In this document: piece by piece, positions 37,377-45,896 of the stretch
How positions within the stretch are numbered: position 1 is the first letter of the stretch
Layout of the letters: each line of letters begins with the position of its first letter
Source of the DNA: Pseudarthrobacter sp. IC2-21
GTDB lineage: Bacteria; Actinomycetota; Actinomycetes; Actinomycetales; Micrococcaceae
NCBI RefSeq assembly: GCF_034048115.1
Contig: NZ_CP139145.1
Span: 558,001 to 622,000 of the forward strand
Length of the DNA stretch: 64,000 nucleotides
Reading direction: 5' to 3'
Made by a program: the position numbers and the translations under genes
Notes under the pieces: model-generated
Seen by the model: the letters and a program-made list of their open reading frames with translations, nothing else
Told to the model about the DNA's origin: nothing
Database searches by the model: none

Positions 37377-38122
37377 GCGTTTGCCCCTTCGGCGGTGTTG
37401 GCGTTCAGGTAGGCGAGGCTCTCGGCGATGCCTTCGAAGATGTCGCCGGCGTAGTCGTCAAACTCCACCACGCCCACTTCGAGGGACTTGGCGGCAGCGA
37501 TGACATCCAGGACTGCAACCTTCCCCTTGCCTGCCGGCAGCTGCGCCTTCGTATCCGTATTCAGCGGGCCGTCCTTGATGTGGATGAACTTCACCTTGTC
37601 GCCCAGCCGGTCCAGGACCTCCACGGGGTCCTGGCCGCCCACCGCAACCCAGTAGGTATCCACTTCGAGCACCACTGCGGGATCCAGCAGATCCGCGAAG
37701 TATTCAAACGCCGTCCGGCCCTCGATGCTGGACTCCAGCTCCCAGGCGTGGTTGTGGTAGCCAACGCGGATCCCGTGTTCGGCACCCTTCTTTGCGGCTT
37801 CGTTGAGCTTCGCCGCCGTGGCCTGGATATCTTCGGCCTTCTGCCAGTGCTCGGCCGGCAGGTACGGGTCGATGACGGTGCTGATGCCCAGGGCCTTGGC
37901 TGCGGCGAAGATTTCGTCCTGGTCCTGGCTCAGGAGCGGTGCATGGCCGGAGGGCGCGGTGAGGCCGTTTTCCTTCAGTGCCTTACCGAGTTCCTCCGCC
38001 GTCGCCACGAAGTTGTAAGGCTCAACCTGGGTGAAACCGATCTCCGCGACCTTCCGGATGGTGCCGGGCAGGTCGTCCTGGATGGCGTTGCGGAGCGTGT
38101 ACAGCTGCAGGGAGTATGACAT
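37373..38122 (-). CDS. Sugar phosphate isomerase/epimerase family TIM barrel (2)
   Basis: A 249-residue xylose-isomerase-like barrel (SLQLYTLRNAIQDDLPGTIRKVAEIGFTQVEPYNF) with ligand blocks GYHNHAWEL, LEVDTYWVAVGGQDP, FIHIKDG and VVEFDDYAGD. ATG 38122 has an AAGGA site 5 bases upstream and matches the family start. It lies directly behind the two permease genes and overlaps the following dehydrogenase by ATGA. Confidence 0.9.
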   Translation of the reverse strand: MSYSLQLYTLRNAIQDDLPGTIRKVAEIGFTQVEPYNFVATAEELGKALKENGLTAPSGHAPLLSQDQDEIFAAAKALGISTVIDPYLPAEHWQKAEDIQATAAKLNEAAKKGAEHGIRVGYHNHAWELESSIEGRTAFEYFADLLDPAVVLEVDTYWVAVGGQDPVEVLDRLGDKVKFIHIKDGPLNTDTKAQLPAGKGKVAVLDVIAAAKSLEVGVVEFDDYAGDIFEGIAESLAYLNANTAEGANA

Positions 38123-38165
38123 TTTGTAATCCTTTTGCGGAGTGTTCAGGAAACGGTTTGAGGGG

Positions 38166-39059
38166 CTAGCGGCCGGCGAGGGATCCGCCGATGCCGCCCA
38201 CACTGAAATATTTGTTCAGCGTGGCGAAGACGATGATGGGCGGGAGCATCATGACCACGGCGAGGGCCATGACCGAGGTCCAGTCGGTGGCGTTCTGCTG
38301 GAAGAAGGACTGCACGCCCATGGGAAGGGTGAAGATTTCGTTCGAGCGCAGGAACACGATGGCCACCAGGTAGTCGTTCCACGCCAGCAGGAAGGCGAAA
38401 ATGGCCGTGGAGAGGATGCCGGGAAGCGAGTTGCGCAGGACTACCTTCGTGAAGGATCCAAACACGGAACAGCCGTCAATCCAGGAGGCCTCCTCGAGGC
38501 TGATGGGGATCGAGTCGAAGTAGGCCGCCATCATCCACGTGGCCACCGTCATGGTGGACCCTACATAAATGATGGTGATCCCCAGCAGGTTATCCACCAG
38601 TCCCATGCCGGCGAAGAGGATGAACAGCGGCACCACCGAGGTGATGATGGGCAGGGACTGCATCACAAAAAGCAGCAGCGAGTAGCCGGACACCGCCTTG
38701 CTGCGGCCGCGGGAGAGAACGTAACCGGCGGGGGCGGCCACAGCCACGGCAACCACCACCGTGGACAGGGTGGTAATCAGGCTGTTCTGAAGCCAGGTGG
38801 CGGCGAGGGTGCCCGAGAAGACGTTGGCGAGGTTCTCAAAGGTCAGGCCGGTTGCGGTGCTGTTAGGCCCGGGCGTGAACGCGAGAACCACCGTGACCAT
38901 GATGGGCACCAGCACGATCGCGGTGATGACCAGGATGGCAGTGAACCGCCACCAGCGGCCGCGATCGCCCGCGTCGGAGAGTACACGGCGTTTCTGGCCG
39001 GAGTCAGCGACTCCCAGAGCCGGGCCGGATTGGGGATGGGCGTGGACTGCAGCGCTCAT
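38166..39059 (-). CDS. Carbohydrate ABC transporter permease (MalG type)
   Basis: A 297-residue inner-membrane permease of the CUT1 group with six predicted segments and the EAA loop (EEASWIDGCSVFGSFTKVVLRNSLPG) near 200 that contacts the ATPase. Its ATG overlaps the stop of the other permease as TAATG, giving tight coupling. No ATPase gene is in this locus; as in many actinobacteria a shared MsiK/MsmK-type ATPase elsewhere probably drives it. Confidence 0.92.
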   Translation of the reverse strand: MSAAVHAHPQSGPALGVADSGQKRRVLSDAGDRGRWWRFTAILVITAIVLVPIMVTVVLAFTPGPNSTATGLTFENLANVFSGTLAATWLQNSLITTLSTVVVAVAVAAPAGYVLSRGRSKAVSGYSLLLFVMQSLPIITSVVPLFILFAGMGLVDNLLGITIIYVGSTMTVATWMMAAYFDSIPISLEEASWIDGCSVFGSFTKVVLRNSLPGILSTAIFAFLLAWNDYLVAIVFLRSNEIFTLPMGVQSFFQQNATDWTSVMALAVVMMLPPIIVFATLNKYFSVGGIGGSLAGR

Positions 39060-40015
39060 TATTCAACACTCGACTTTCGGATCTGGCGGTACAGGACGAC
39101 GGAGATGACCACCAGGGTCATGGTCATGAGGAACGCGATGGCGACGCCGGGGCCGGTGGCGAAGTCCTGGAAAACCGTGCGGTAGGCGAGGACCACCAGG
39201 GAGGTGGTGGCGCTGACCGGTCCGCCGCCGGTGAGCAGGTAGATGGTGGGGAAGTCGTTGACGCAGAAGATGGTCATCAGGATCCAGGAGATGTACGTGG
39301 ACCGGGCGATCAGGGGAAGCGTGATCTGGGTGAACTGCTGCCAGCGCGTGGCACCGTCCATGCTCGCCGCCTCGTAAACGGTGGTGTCCACGGAGGCAAG
39401 CGCCGCCGAGATCATCATCATCATGAACGGGAAACTGACCCAGACCTTGAAGACCATGACTGTGATGGCCGCGAGATTGGGATCAGCCAGAAAGAGGGGA
39501 GTACCCAGCCCCAGGTTGCGGAACAGCGACGGAACCAGGCTGTCGGGGGTGGCCACCAGCCAGTTCCATGCCGTGGAGGACACCACAATGGGAACCACCC
39601 AGGGCAGCAGGAGCAGGACCTTGAAGGTGCCGCCGGCAGGAATCCTGGTGCGGAGCAGCAGCGCGAGCCCCAACCCCACAAGCCAGGATCCGAAGACACC
39701 CACAATGGTGAACATCAGGGTGAACTGCGCGGCCTTCCAGAACGCCGGCGAAGACAGGACCCTGGCAAAGTTGTCCCCGCCGATGAAGTTTCCGGTCTGG
39801 AGCAGGTCGCCGTCATGGGTGGCCTGGATGGCCGCGTAGATCAGGGGATAGCCGTGGATCAGGACGAGCAGGACCACGGAAGGGAGCAGGAGCCAGAAGA
39901 ATGTCCTAGTGGTTTGGGCGGACAGTTTGCTCTTGCGATTGACGGTGCCGCCCCCGCCGGGAGCAATTCCCTTGCGGGCCCGGCTCAATCCCGCCGGCGC
40001 TGTGGAGGTAGTCAT
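39059..40015 (-). CDS. Carbohydrate ABC transporter permease (MalF type)
   Basis: A 318-residue permease with about six transmembrane segments starting TFFWLLLPSVVLLVLIHGYPLIYAAI and an EAA loop YEAASMDGATRWQQFTQITLPLIARS. It pairs with the downstream MalG-type permease. It lies 11 bases behind the binding-protein gene. Together the three genes form a sugar or oligosaccharide importer. Confidence 0.92.
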   Translation of the reverse strand: MTTSTAPAGLSRARKGIAPGGGGTVNRKSKLSAQTTRTFFWLLLPSVVLLVLIHGYPLIYAAIQATHDGDLLQTGNFIGGDNFARVLSSPAFWKAAQFTLMFTIVGVFGSWLVGLGLALLLRTRIPAGGTFKVLLLLPWVVPIVVSSTAWNWLVATPDSLVPSLFRNLGLGTPLFLADPNLAAITVMVFKVWVSFPFMMMMISAALASVDTTVYEAASMDGATRWQQFTQITLPLIARSTYISWILMTIFCVNDFPTIYLLTGGGPVSATTSLVVLAYRTVFQDFATGPGVAIAFLMTMTLVVISVVLYRQIRKSSVE

Positions 40016-40026
40016 GGTGTGGCGCT

Positions 40027-41352
40027 CTACTTTTTCAGGACCGATTCGAGAGCGGACTGGAAGGTCTGCAGCGCGGTCTTGGCATCAGACTTACCAGTAA
40101 TGATCGTCTGGCTGAACTGGTTCAGGGCCTGGCCGCCGTCCAGGGCCGCGAGGTTGGCATTGAGCGTGTTGCCCTGCGACGCGAACGTCTTGGCGATGGG
40201 CTGCCAGTCCTTGACGATCTTGACGTTGTTGGGGTCGGAGGCAAACTCGGGGAGCTCGGTGATGGACTTGAACACCGGCAGGGCGGACATCAGCTTCTGG
40301 CGCCACAGTTCCTTGATCTGGCCCAGGTAGTACACCAGGAATTCCTCGGATGCCGCCTGGGAGGGGGTGTTGTTGTACATCATGATGTTGTTGGGGAAGA
40401 CGATGGTTGCCTTGTCCCCGTGCGGGCCCTTGATGGGGTCCGCGACGAGCAGGTCGCCGGAGGTATCGCCCACCCGCTGCGGAACATTGACCTGGAAGAG
40501 GCCATAGCCGGCCTTGCCGTCCTTCCACTGGGCGGACATGTTGTCCGTGGTGTAGCTGACGGCGGCAGGATCCACAATGCCGTTGGAGACGAGCTCCAGG
40601 ACGAACTCCATGGCTTCGACGTTGCGGTCGTTCATCAGGTCGAGCTGGCCGTCCTTGGTGAAGACGCCGCCGCCGTTGTTGACCATCATCATGATCATGG
40701 AGTGGTTGGCGTAGTTGTTTCCTGACCCGGCACCGGTGGTGAAACCAAAGGCCCCCACCTTTTTGAGTGCCTTGCCGGCTTCGAGGAGGGACGGCCAGTC
40801 GGTGGGAAGTGCCACGTTGGCCTTCTCGAACAGTGACTTGCGGTACCAGAACACCCGCATGTCCAGCTGCCACGGGACGGCTACGTAGCCCTTGTCGGTC
40901 TTGAACGGGTCCAGTACACCGGGCAGGAAGTCATCGAACTTGCCATCGCTCTTCAGCTTGTCGATGACCTTGTCGGCGTACGCGATCTGGCCCTGCTGTT
41001 CGAACTGGAAGGCCTGGAAGCCGCCGCCGGTGGACACTGCCGGGCCGGTCTTTGACGCGATGGCCGAGGAGAACGTCTGGTAGAAGTTATTCCACTGGAT
41101 GATCTGGTAGCTCGCCTTGCTGTTGGCTCCGGAGAAGCCCTCAGCAATCTTCTTGGCGGCGTCGTTGTAGGCCGGGGTGGCCCACGGCATATCCCAGAAC
41201 TTGATGGTCCCGCCCGCACCGCCACTGCCGCCCTGTGACGCGGAACCGCCGCCGCAGGCAGCCAAAAGGGGAACGGACGCCGCTGCTGCGGTGAGGCCCA
41301 GGAATCCCCTCCGGGAGAGGGGGGAGGATGCGATGGAGGACTTGTTAAACAC
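40027..41352 (-). CDS. Sugar-binding lipoprotein of the ABC importer
   Basis: A 441-residue extracellular binding protein (SBP family 1). GTG 41352 follows GAAAGGA. The signal carries both a twin-arginine motif (SRRGFLGL, residues 14-21) and a lipobox LAAC with Cys33, so it is probably a Tat-exported lipoprotein. The mature part (GGTIKFWDMPWATPAYNDAAKKIAEGF...) is typical of mono- and oligosaccharide-binding proteins. It heads the importer genes. Confidence 0.92.
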   Translation of the reverse strand: MFNKSSIASSPLSRRGFLGLTAAAASVPLLAACGGGSASQGGSGGAGGTIKFWDMPWATPAYNDAAKKIAEGFSGANSKASYQIIQWNNFYQTFSSAIASKTGPAVSTGGGFQAFQFEQQGQIAYADKVIDKLKSDGKFDDFLPGVLDPFKTDKGYVAVPWQLDMRVFWYRKSLFEKANVALPTDWPSLLEAGKALKKVGAFGFTTGAGSGNNYANHSMIMMMVNNGGGVFTKDGQLDLMNDRNVEAMEFVLELVSNGIVDPAAVSYTTDNMSAQWKDGKAGYGLFQVNVPQRVGDTSGDLLVADPIKGPHGDKATIVFPNNIMMYNNTPSQAASEEFLVYYLGQIKELWRQKLMSALPVFKSITELPEFASDPNNVKIVKDWQPIAKTFASQGNTLNANLAALDGGQALNQFSQTIITGKSDAKTALQTFQSALESVLKK

Positions 41353-41452
41353 GATGGTTTCCTTTCAGGGCCCGGAGCGGACTGAATGCCCGGGCCCCTC
41401 TCGACAGTGAGCGGATGTTGACTTGCGGTACTGGAACTGCGGGTAGTGCGGC

Positions 41453-42262
41453 TTAGCGGTTGAGTTGGCTGAGAAGGGACAGGACAGTGGCGAGCTGGGC
41501 GAGGTCGTCAGGGGCCGTCCCTGCAGTGAGGTGCGCATGGACCCTCGACCAGGTGCTCCGGTGGGACGATTCGTAAAGTGTGGGAAGCGTCGTCGACCCT
41601 TCCGCGGTGACGGCGCGGACTTCAGCCGGCCACGCGGCTGCCGGGTCCGGCAGGACAATATCCGCACGGCCGGCGGCCGTCAGGATGGTGAGGCTGGCGG
41701 TGGCGGGGAGGACTGACGTGAGGATGCCCTGCAGAGCCACGGGGATCCCGTCGCCGAGGACGGCGGCCACGGTGTAGCCGTTCCGGTTGCATTGGACCAT
41801 CCGCACGTTGCGGACGTCGATCCCGCACTGCACCAGCACGGCGAACTGGTCCGCGAGCAGATGGAGCGGCTCGGTGCCGGGAGCGGCCATCGCCACAGAG
41901 TCCACCAGGACCGCGTTACCAAGGGCCGTGTTAATGACGCCGCGCACCGTGTCATTCGCGGCGTCCAGCGCCACGTTCCCGGCCCACCGGCGGTCCAGCA
42001 CCACAACGGCTTCGGCAGCGCTCGCCGCGGAGTTGAGCGCGGCGGGATCCTCGGCTGCGGGGCCGGACACCACAACCCCCTTGGCTCCGCCGCGGATTGC
42101 GTCCATGGCCCGGACCGTCCAACCGGCATGGCCGGCCACAGCGACGACGTCGGGTGACTCCGCCGCCGGAGCGAACGAGACCGGAAGGGAAGCGACGACG
42201 GCGGACACGGTACCCGCTGCGTCAGCCCCGGGACCCGCCGACACAGATAGTTGGGTACTCAT
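41453..42262 (-). CDS. Unknown 269-residue protein, possibly a degenerate Gfo/Idh/MocA-like partner
   Basis: I do not recognise a family. The N-terminal third has a Rossmann-like alternation (VVAVAGHAGWTVRAMDAIRGGAKGVVVSG...AAEAVVVLDRRW), and the later beta-rich part (NVRMVQCNRNGYTVAAVLGDGIPVALQGI... ASLTILTAAGRADIVLPD) plus the final helix (SRVHAHLTAGTAPDDLAQLATVLSLLSQL) resemble the C-terminal layout of Gfo/Idh/MocA proteins, but the GxGxxG and EKP motifs are missing. Its ATG overlaps the stop of a true family member by ATGA, so the two may make a complex. Confidence 0.8.
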   Translation of the reverse strand: MSTQLSVSAGPGADAAGTVSAVVASLPVSFAPAAESPDVVAVAGHAGWTVRAMDAIRGGAKGVVVSGPAAEDPAALNSAASAAEAVVVLDRRWAGNVALDAANDTVRGVINTALGNAVLVDSVAMAAPGTEPLHLLADQFAVLVQCGIDVRNVRMVQCNRNGYTVAAVLGDGIPVALQGILTSVLPATASLTILTAAGRADIVLPDPAAAWPAEVRAVTAEGSTTLPTLYESSHRSTWSRVHAHLTAGTAPDDLAQLATVLSLLSQLNR

Positions 42263-43374
42263 GCATTGACCTTCTGCTCGTCATTGAGCGGTTCGGAATC
42301 ATTAGTGCCTGTTTCGATGCGGTCTGTCCCGATCCGGGCTGCGGCAGCTTCGGCGATGGCCAGCGCAAACTCGAGGTCGTGGATCACGGTGTCGGCGGAC
42401 GGTGGCGTGCCTTTCCCCGCCGCAAGTTCGGCGAGTTTGCGCCACTCTCCCTCATAGCCGTTGTGGCCAAAGGGGCCCAGGACGGTGACCTTCCCGGCCG
42501 TCCTGATCCGGGCTGTTGCGGAGCCGGCGTGGACATAGGAAGGAGTGAAATCGATCTTCAGGGCGGCATCGTCGCCAATTGCCTCAAATTCCCAGGACGG
42601 TTCCCACGTCCCGTTCATCGCCGCACGAAGCTCGATGCCCACGTTCCCGGCCCGCAGTGAGATGACGTAGCCAAACGGGCGGACAACTTCGGCATGCAGG
42701 ACCTCGACGTCGGCGAATGCGGGAGTGAAGCGCCGCACCAGGGGCAGGTCATGGATGGCCAGGCCCATGACTCCGCCGGTAAGCATGGCCCTTATGACCT
42801 CCGGGTCATTGAAGTCGCGGGCCGGCACGGGCGCCCGGCCCACAATCTCGGTGGCAAAGTCTTCGAAGCGGGGGTTGGGCGGCAGGACAATGGTGGACCG
42901 GACGGTGTGGACCTGCTCGGGCAGGTCGCCCCAGGCCTGCTCTGCGGCGAGCCAGCCCGGATCAAAGGTGTGCATGGCGCCGACGATGATGGGCACGCCC
43001 GTCTCGGCCGAAACGGCGGAAATGCTGGCGGCTTCCTCACCGCTCATGGCGAAGGGCTTTTCACACAGGACGGCCTTCTTGCCGGCCCGGCAGGCGGCGA
43101 TCACCTGTGCCGCATGGAATTGATGCGGGCTGCAGATGGCCACGACGTCCACTGCGGGGTCCGCGAGGAGATGGTCCATGCTGGTGCTGAAGTTCGCGCC
43201 CACCCTGCCGGCCACCGCTTCGGCTACACCGGCGTCCACGTCCATGATGTGCCGGACTTCCAGGAGGTGGCCCAACCGTGCGAGGGACGGCAGGTGGATC
43301 GCCTGGGTGACAGGGCCCGCGCCGAGGATTCCGACGCCGATCACTGCCGGAGATCCCGCTGCTTGGCTCGACAA
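42259..43374 (-). CDS. Gfo/Idh/MocA-family oxidoreductase (4)
   Basis: A 371-residue dehydrogenase with VGILGAGPVTQAIHLPSLARLGHLLEV, CRAGKKAVLCEKPFAMSGEEA and GGVMGLAIHDLPLVRRF. TTG 43374 is the supported start: GAGGT lies 10 bases upstream and no in-frame ATG or GTG does better. It is the first gene of the minus-strand locus and is divergent from the ROK regulator, which fits control from the shared gap. Confidence 0.88.
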   Translation of the reverse strand: MSSQAAGSPAVIGVGILGAGPVTQAIHLPSLARLGHLLEVRHIMDVDAGVAEAVAGRVGANFSTSMDHLLADPAVDVVAICSPHQFHAAQVIAACRAGKKAVLCEKPFAMSGEEAASISAVSAETGVPIIVGAMHTFDPGWLAAEQAWGDLPEQVHTVRSTIVLPPNPRFEDFATEIVGRAPVPARDFNDPEVIRAMLTGGVMGLAIHDLPLVRRFTPAFADVEVLHAEVVRPFGYVISLRAGNVGIELRAAMNGTWEPSWEFEAIGDDAALKIDFTPSYVHAGSATARIRTAGKVTVLGPFGHNGYEGEWRKLAELAAGKGTPPSADTVIHDLEFALAIAEAAAARIGTDRIETGTNDSEPLNDEQKVNA

Positions 43375-43454
43375 GTCATCTACCTCGATGTATTAGCTGG
43401 AAGGTGTGGCGTGGGTGCCTTTGAAGTGACACCGCTCACAATCAAGGTAGAAGG

Positions 43455-43480
43455 ACTTTTGCCGGGCGTCAAGCAAAAGT
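43455..43480. promoter_or_regulatory. Inverted repeat between the ROK regulator and the sugar locus (candidate operator)
   Basis: ACTTTTGC and GCAAAAGT (8-bp arms, 10-base spacer) are exact and lie midway in the 171-base divergent gap (43375-43545). The spacing suits a dimeric winged-helix repressor, and the nearby ROK protein is the natural candidate. A site here could control both directions. Confidence 0.55.
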
Positions 43481-43545
43481 TGAAATGTAGCCGTCATTCT
43501 TTCGTGGGTGTGACAGGCGGAAGTGCTTCGTGCTATCACTGATTC

Positions 43546-44775
43546 ATGAATCCCACGCCTGGAGTATCCGGCACAGAAGCCGGAGCAGATGCCGTCCCCG
43601 AGGGTGCAGGGAGTCTTTCCCGGGCGGGTGATCTTTTCCAGCTGCTCCGTGACGGCAAGGCACGCACGCGCGCCGAACTGGCACTGACCACGGGCCTGGC
43701 CCGGTCCACGGTGGCGTCACGCATTGACGCGCTGATCTCTTCCGGCCTGGTGGGCCCGGCCGGTGAGGCGAGCTCCAGCGGCGGCAGGCCGCCGTCGCGC
43801 TTTGCCTTCAACCCTGCCGCGCGCTCAGTGCTGGCGGTGGATGTGGGCGCGACGCACGTGATCGTCGCCGTCACGGACCTGGGCGGGAACGTCCTTTCCG
43901 AACGGCGGCTGGCGCAGGATGTCGCTGCCGGTCCGGAGACTGTCCTGGATACCGTGGCCGCAGAGGGACTGGCGGTCCTGGCCGAGGCCGGACGGACCCT
44001 CAAGGACCTGGCCGGCGTGGGAATCGGGTTGCCGGGCCCTGTTGAACATGCCACGGGCCGCCCCGTGAAGCCGCCCATCATGCCCGGCTGGGACGGTTTT
44101 GACGTTGTCCGTTACGTCCAGCGATCCCTTCCCGTCCCGGTGCTGGTGGACAACGATGTGAACATCATGGCGCTCGGTGAGCGTACGGCGCATTGGCCGG
44201 AGCACGAGAACTTCCTTTTTATCAAGGTTGCCACCGGCATCGGCGCCGGAATCATCAGCAGCGGTGAACTGCAGCGCGGCGCCAACGGAACAGCGGGCGA
44301 CCTGGGCCACGTCCGGGTGCCCCGCGGCGATGACGTGCTGTGCCGGTGCGGGAACTACGGCTGCCTCGAGGCCCTTGCATCAGGGCCGGCCGTGGCTGCG
44401 GAACTGGAACGCCACGGTGTGCCCGCGCGCAAGGGCAGCGACGTCCTGAAGCTGGTCAGCGATGGCAACCTCCAGGCCATCCAGGCTCTGCGCCAGGCGG
44501 GGCGGGACCTGGGAGATGTCCTGGCGATGGCGGTGAACCTGCTTAATCCCTCCGTGATCGTGATCGGCGGAAGCCTGGGTCAGGCCGGGGAGCACCTGAT
44601 GGCGGGCGTGCGCGAAGTGGTGTACCGGCGCTCCCTGCCGCTGGCCACCACCCATCTGCGTATTGCGCTGTCCGTGGCCGGGGACAAGGCGGCCATCCTG
44701 GGGGCAAGCCGGATGGTGACGCAGCACGTCCTGTCGCCCGCGGTTATCGAAGCCACGCTTCAGGCCACGGGCTGA
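43546..44775 (+). CDS. ROK-family transcriptional regulator
   Basis: A 409-residue regulator: winged helix at about 22-75 (ARTRAELALTTGLARSTVASRIDALISSGLV), then a ROK sugar-kinase-like domain with DVGATHVIVAV, GIGLPGPVEHATGRPV, the sugar-site DNDVNIMALGE and the zinc motif CRCGNYGCLEA. Such proteins (NagC, XylR type) repress sugar genes until a sugar or sugar phosphate binds. It is divergent from the oxidoreductase/importer locus and probably its regulator. Confidence 0.92.
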   Translation: MNPTPGVSGTEAGADAVPEGAGSLSRAGDLFQLLRDGKARTRAELALTTGLARSTVASRIDALISSGLVGPAGEASSSGGRPPSRFAFNPAARSVLAVDVGATHVIVAVTDLGGNVLSERRLAQDVAAGPETVLDTVAAEGLAVLAEAGRTLKDLAGVGIGLPGPVEHATGRPVKPPIMPGWDGFDVVRYVQRSLPVPVLVDNDVNIMALGERTAHWPEHENFLFIKVATGIGAGIISSGELQRGANGTAGDLGHVRVPRGDDVLCRCGNYGCLEALASGPAVAAELERHGVPARKGSDVLKLVSDGNLQAIQALRQAGRDLGDVLAMAVNLLNPSVIVIGGSLGQAGEHLMAGVREVVYRRSLPLATTHLRIALSVAGDKAAILGASRMVTQHVLSPAVIEATLQATG

Positions 44776-44776
44776 G

Positions 44777-45736
44777 CTAGGGCAGGATCACCCGCACCGG
44801 TGATCCTGCCAGCCAGGCTTTGACGTCCTCAAACGCGCCGCCGTAGAACTGCCGGTAGCTCTCCTGCGTGACGTAGCCCAGGTGCGGGGACAGTACCGTG
44901 TTGGGGGTGCTGAGGAGCGGGTGGGCCGGCGGGATGGGTTCAGTATCGAACACATCCAAGGCTGCTCCCCGGATCCAGCCGTCATTGAGTGCGCGCACCA
45001 GGGCGTCCTGCTCAACCAGCGGGCCGCGGGAGGTGTTCACCAGGAGGCCTTCGGGGCCGAGGAGCTTCAACTCGCGTTCCCCCACGATCCCCTCGGAACG
45101 GGGAGAGAGCCGCAAATGGAGGGTGACGACGTCGGAATTCCTGAAAAGGTCCTCTTTGCTGACCTTCCGGGCGCCGGCCTCGGCGGCGGTCTCCTCCGTC
45201 AGGTTCTCGCTCCACGCGAGCACCTCCATGCCGAAGGCCTGGCCGAACGCCGCGATCCGCCGCCCGATTTTGCCCAGGCCCACCACGCCCAGCGTCTTAC
45301 CGGACAGTTCCATCCCCACAGAGGTTTGCCAGGTGCCGGCCCGCAGCGAGCGTTCCTCCGCGGGCAGGTTCCGGGCCAGCGCCAGCAGCAACGCCCACGT
45401 CAGCTCCGGGGCGGCGGTGGGGGAGCCGGGCGTGCCGCAGACGGTGATGCCGAGGTCCTCTGCCGCGGCAACGTCAATGGCGGCGTTGGCCATGCCGGTG
45501 GTCACCAGGAGTTTGAGCCCGGGCAGCCGCTCCAGCACCGCACGCGGAAAAGGGGTCCGCTCCCGCATGGCCACAACTATCTGGAAATCGGCCAGGGCCG
45601 CGGCAACCGCATCCTCTGTTTGGAACGGCTCCCGGAAGACGGAGGTGGTGATACCGGACTTTTGCAGGGCGGACCAGTCCGCGAAACCGTGGGCCACGTC
45701 CTGGTAGTCGTCAAGGATGGCAAGCCGTTGCTGCAT
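44777..45736 (-). CDS. D-2-hydroxyacid dehydrogenase family protein
   Basis: A 319-residue NAD-dependent dehydrogenase. NAD motif GVVGLGKIGRRIA is near 150; the catalytic Arg lies in LVNTSRGPLVEQDALV, the Glu in FDTEPIPPAHPL and the His in LSPHLGYVTQESY. It could reduce or oxidise a hydroxy acid or glyoxylate/hydroxypyruvate. It ends one base after the convergent ROK gene (stops at 44775 and 44777), so a link with the sugar locus is possible but unproven. Confidence 0.92.
   Translation of the reverse strand: MQQRLAILDDYQDVAHGFADWSALQKSGITTSVFREPFQTEDAVAAALADFQIVVAMRERTPFPRAVLERLPGLKLLVTTGMANAAIDVAAAEDLGITVCGTPGSPTAAPELTWALLLALARNLPAEERSLRAGTWQTSVGMELSGKTLGVVGLGKIGRRIAAFGQAFGMEVLAWSENLTEETAAEAGARKVSKEDLFRNSDVVTLHLRLSPRSEGIVGERELKLLGPEGLLVNTSRGPLVEQDALVRALNDGWIRGAALDVFDTEPIPPAHPLLSTPNTVLSPHLGYVTQESYRQFYGGAFEDVKAWLAGSPVRVILP
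44781..44810. terminator. Perfect hairpin inside the 3' end of the D-2-hydroxyacid dehydrogenase gene
   Basis: GGCAGGATCACC and GGTGATCCTGCC (12-bp arms, 6-base loop) begin 5 bases after the ROK stop and lie within the last codons of the convergent gene. With no T-run it would not be a classic terminator, but it can end or stabilise transcripts on both strands. Confidence 0.5.
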
Positions 45737-45896
45737 GTGAGGTTCCTTCGTCCGGGAGGCGGGCTGCGCGGGTTTGTGTCCAGATGATGCCGGTTCCCGT
45801 CATTCTAGGACGCCTTGTCCGGGCAAAGGCTCCCCGCCGGTGAGTCGTGATAGCAATGGGGGTGATGAAATCATTTTTATACCCTGGAGCCATCCT

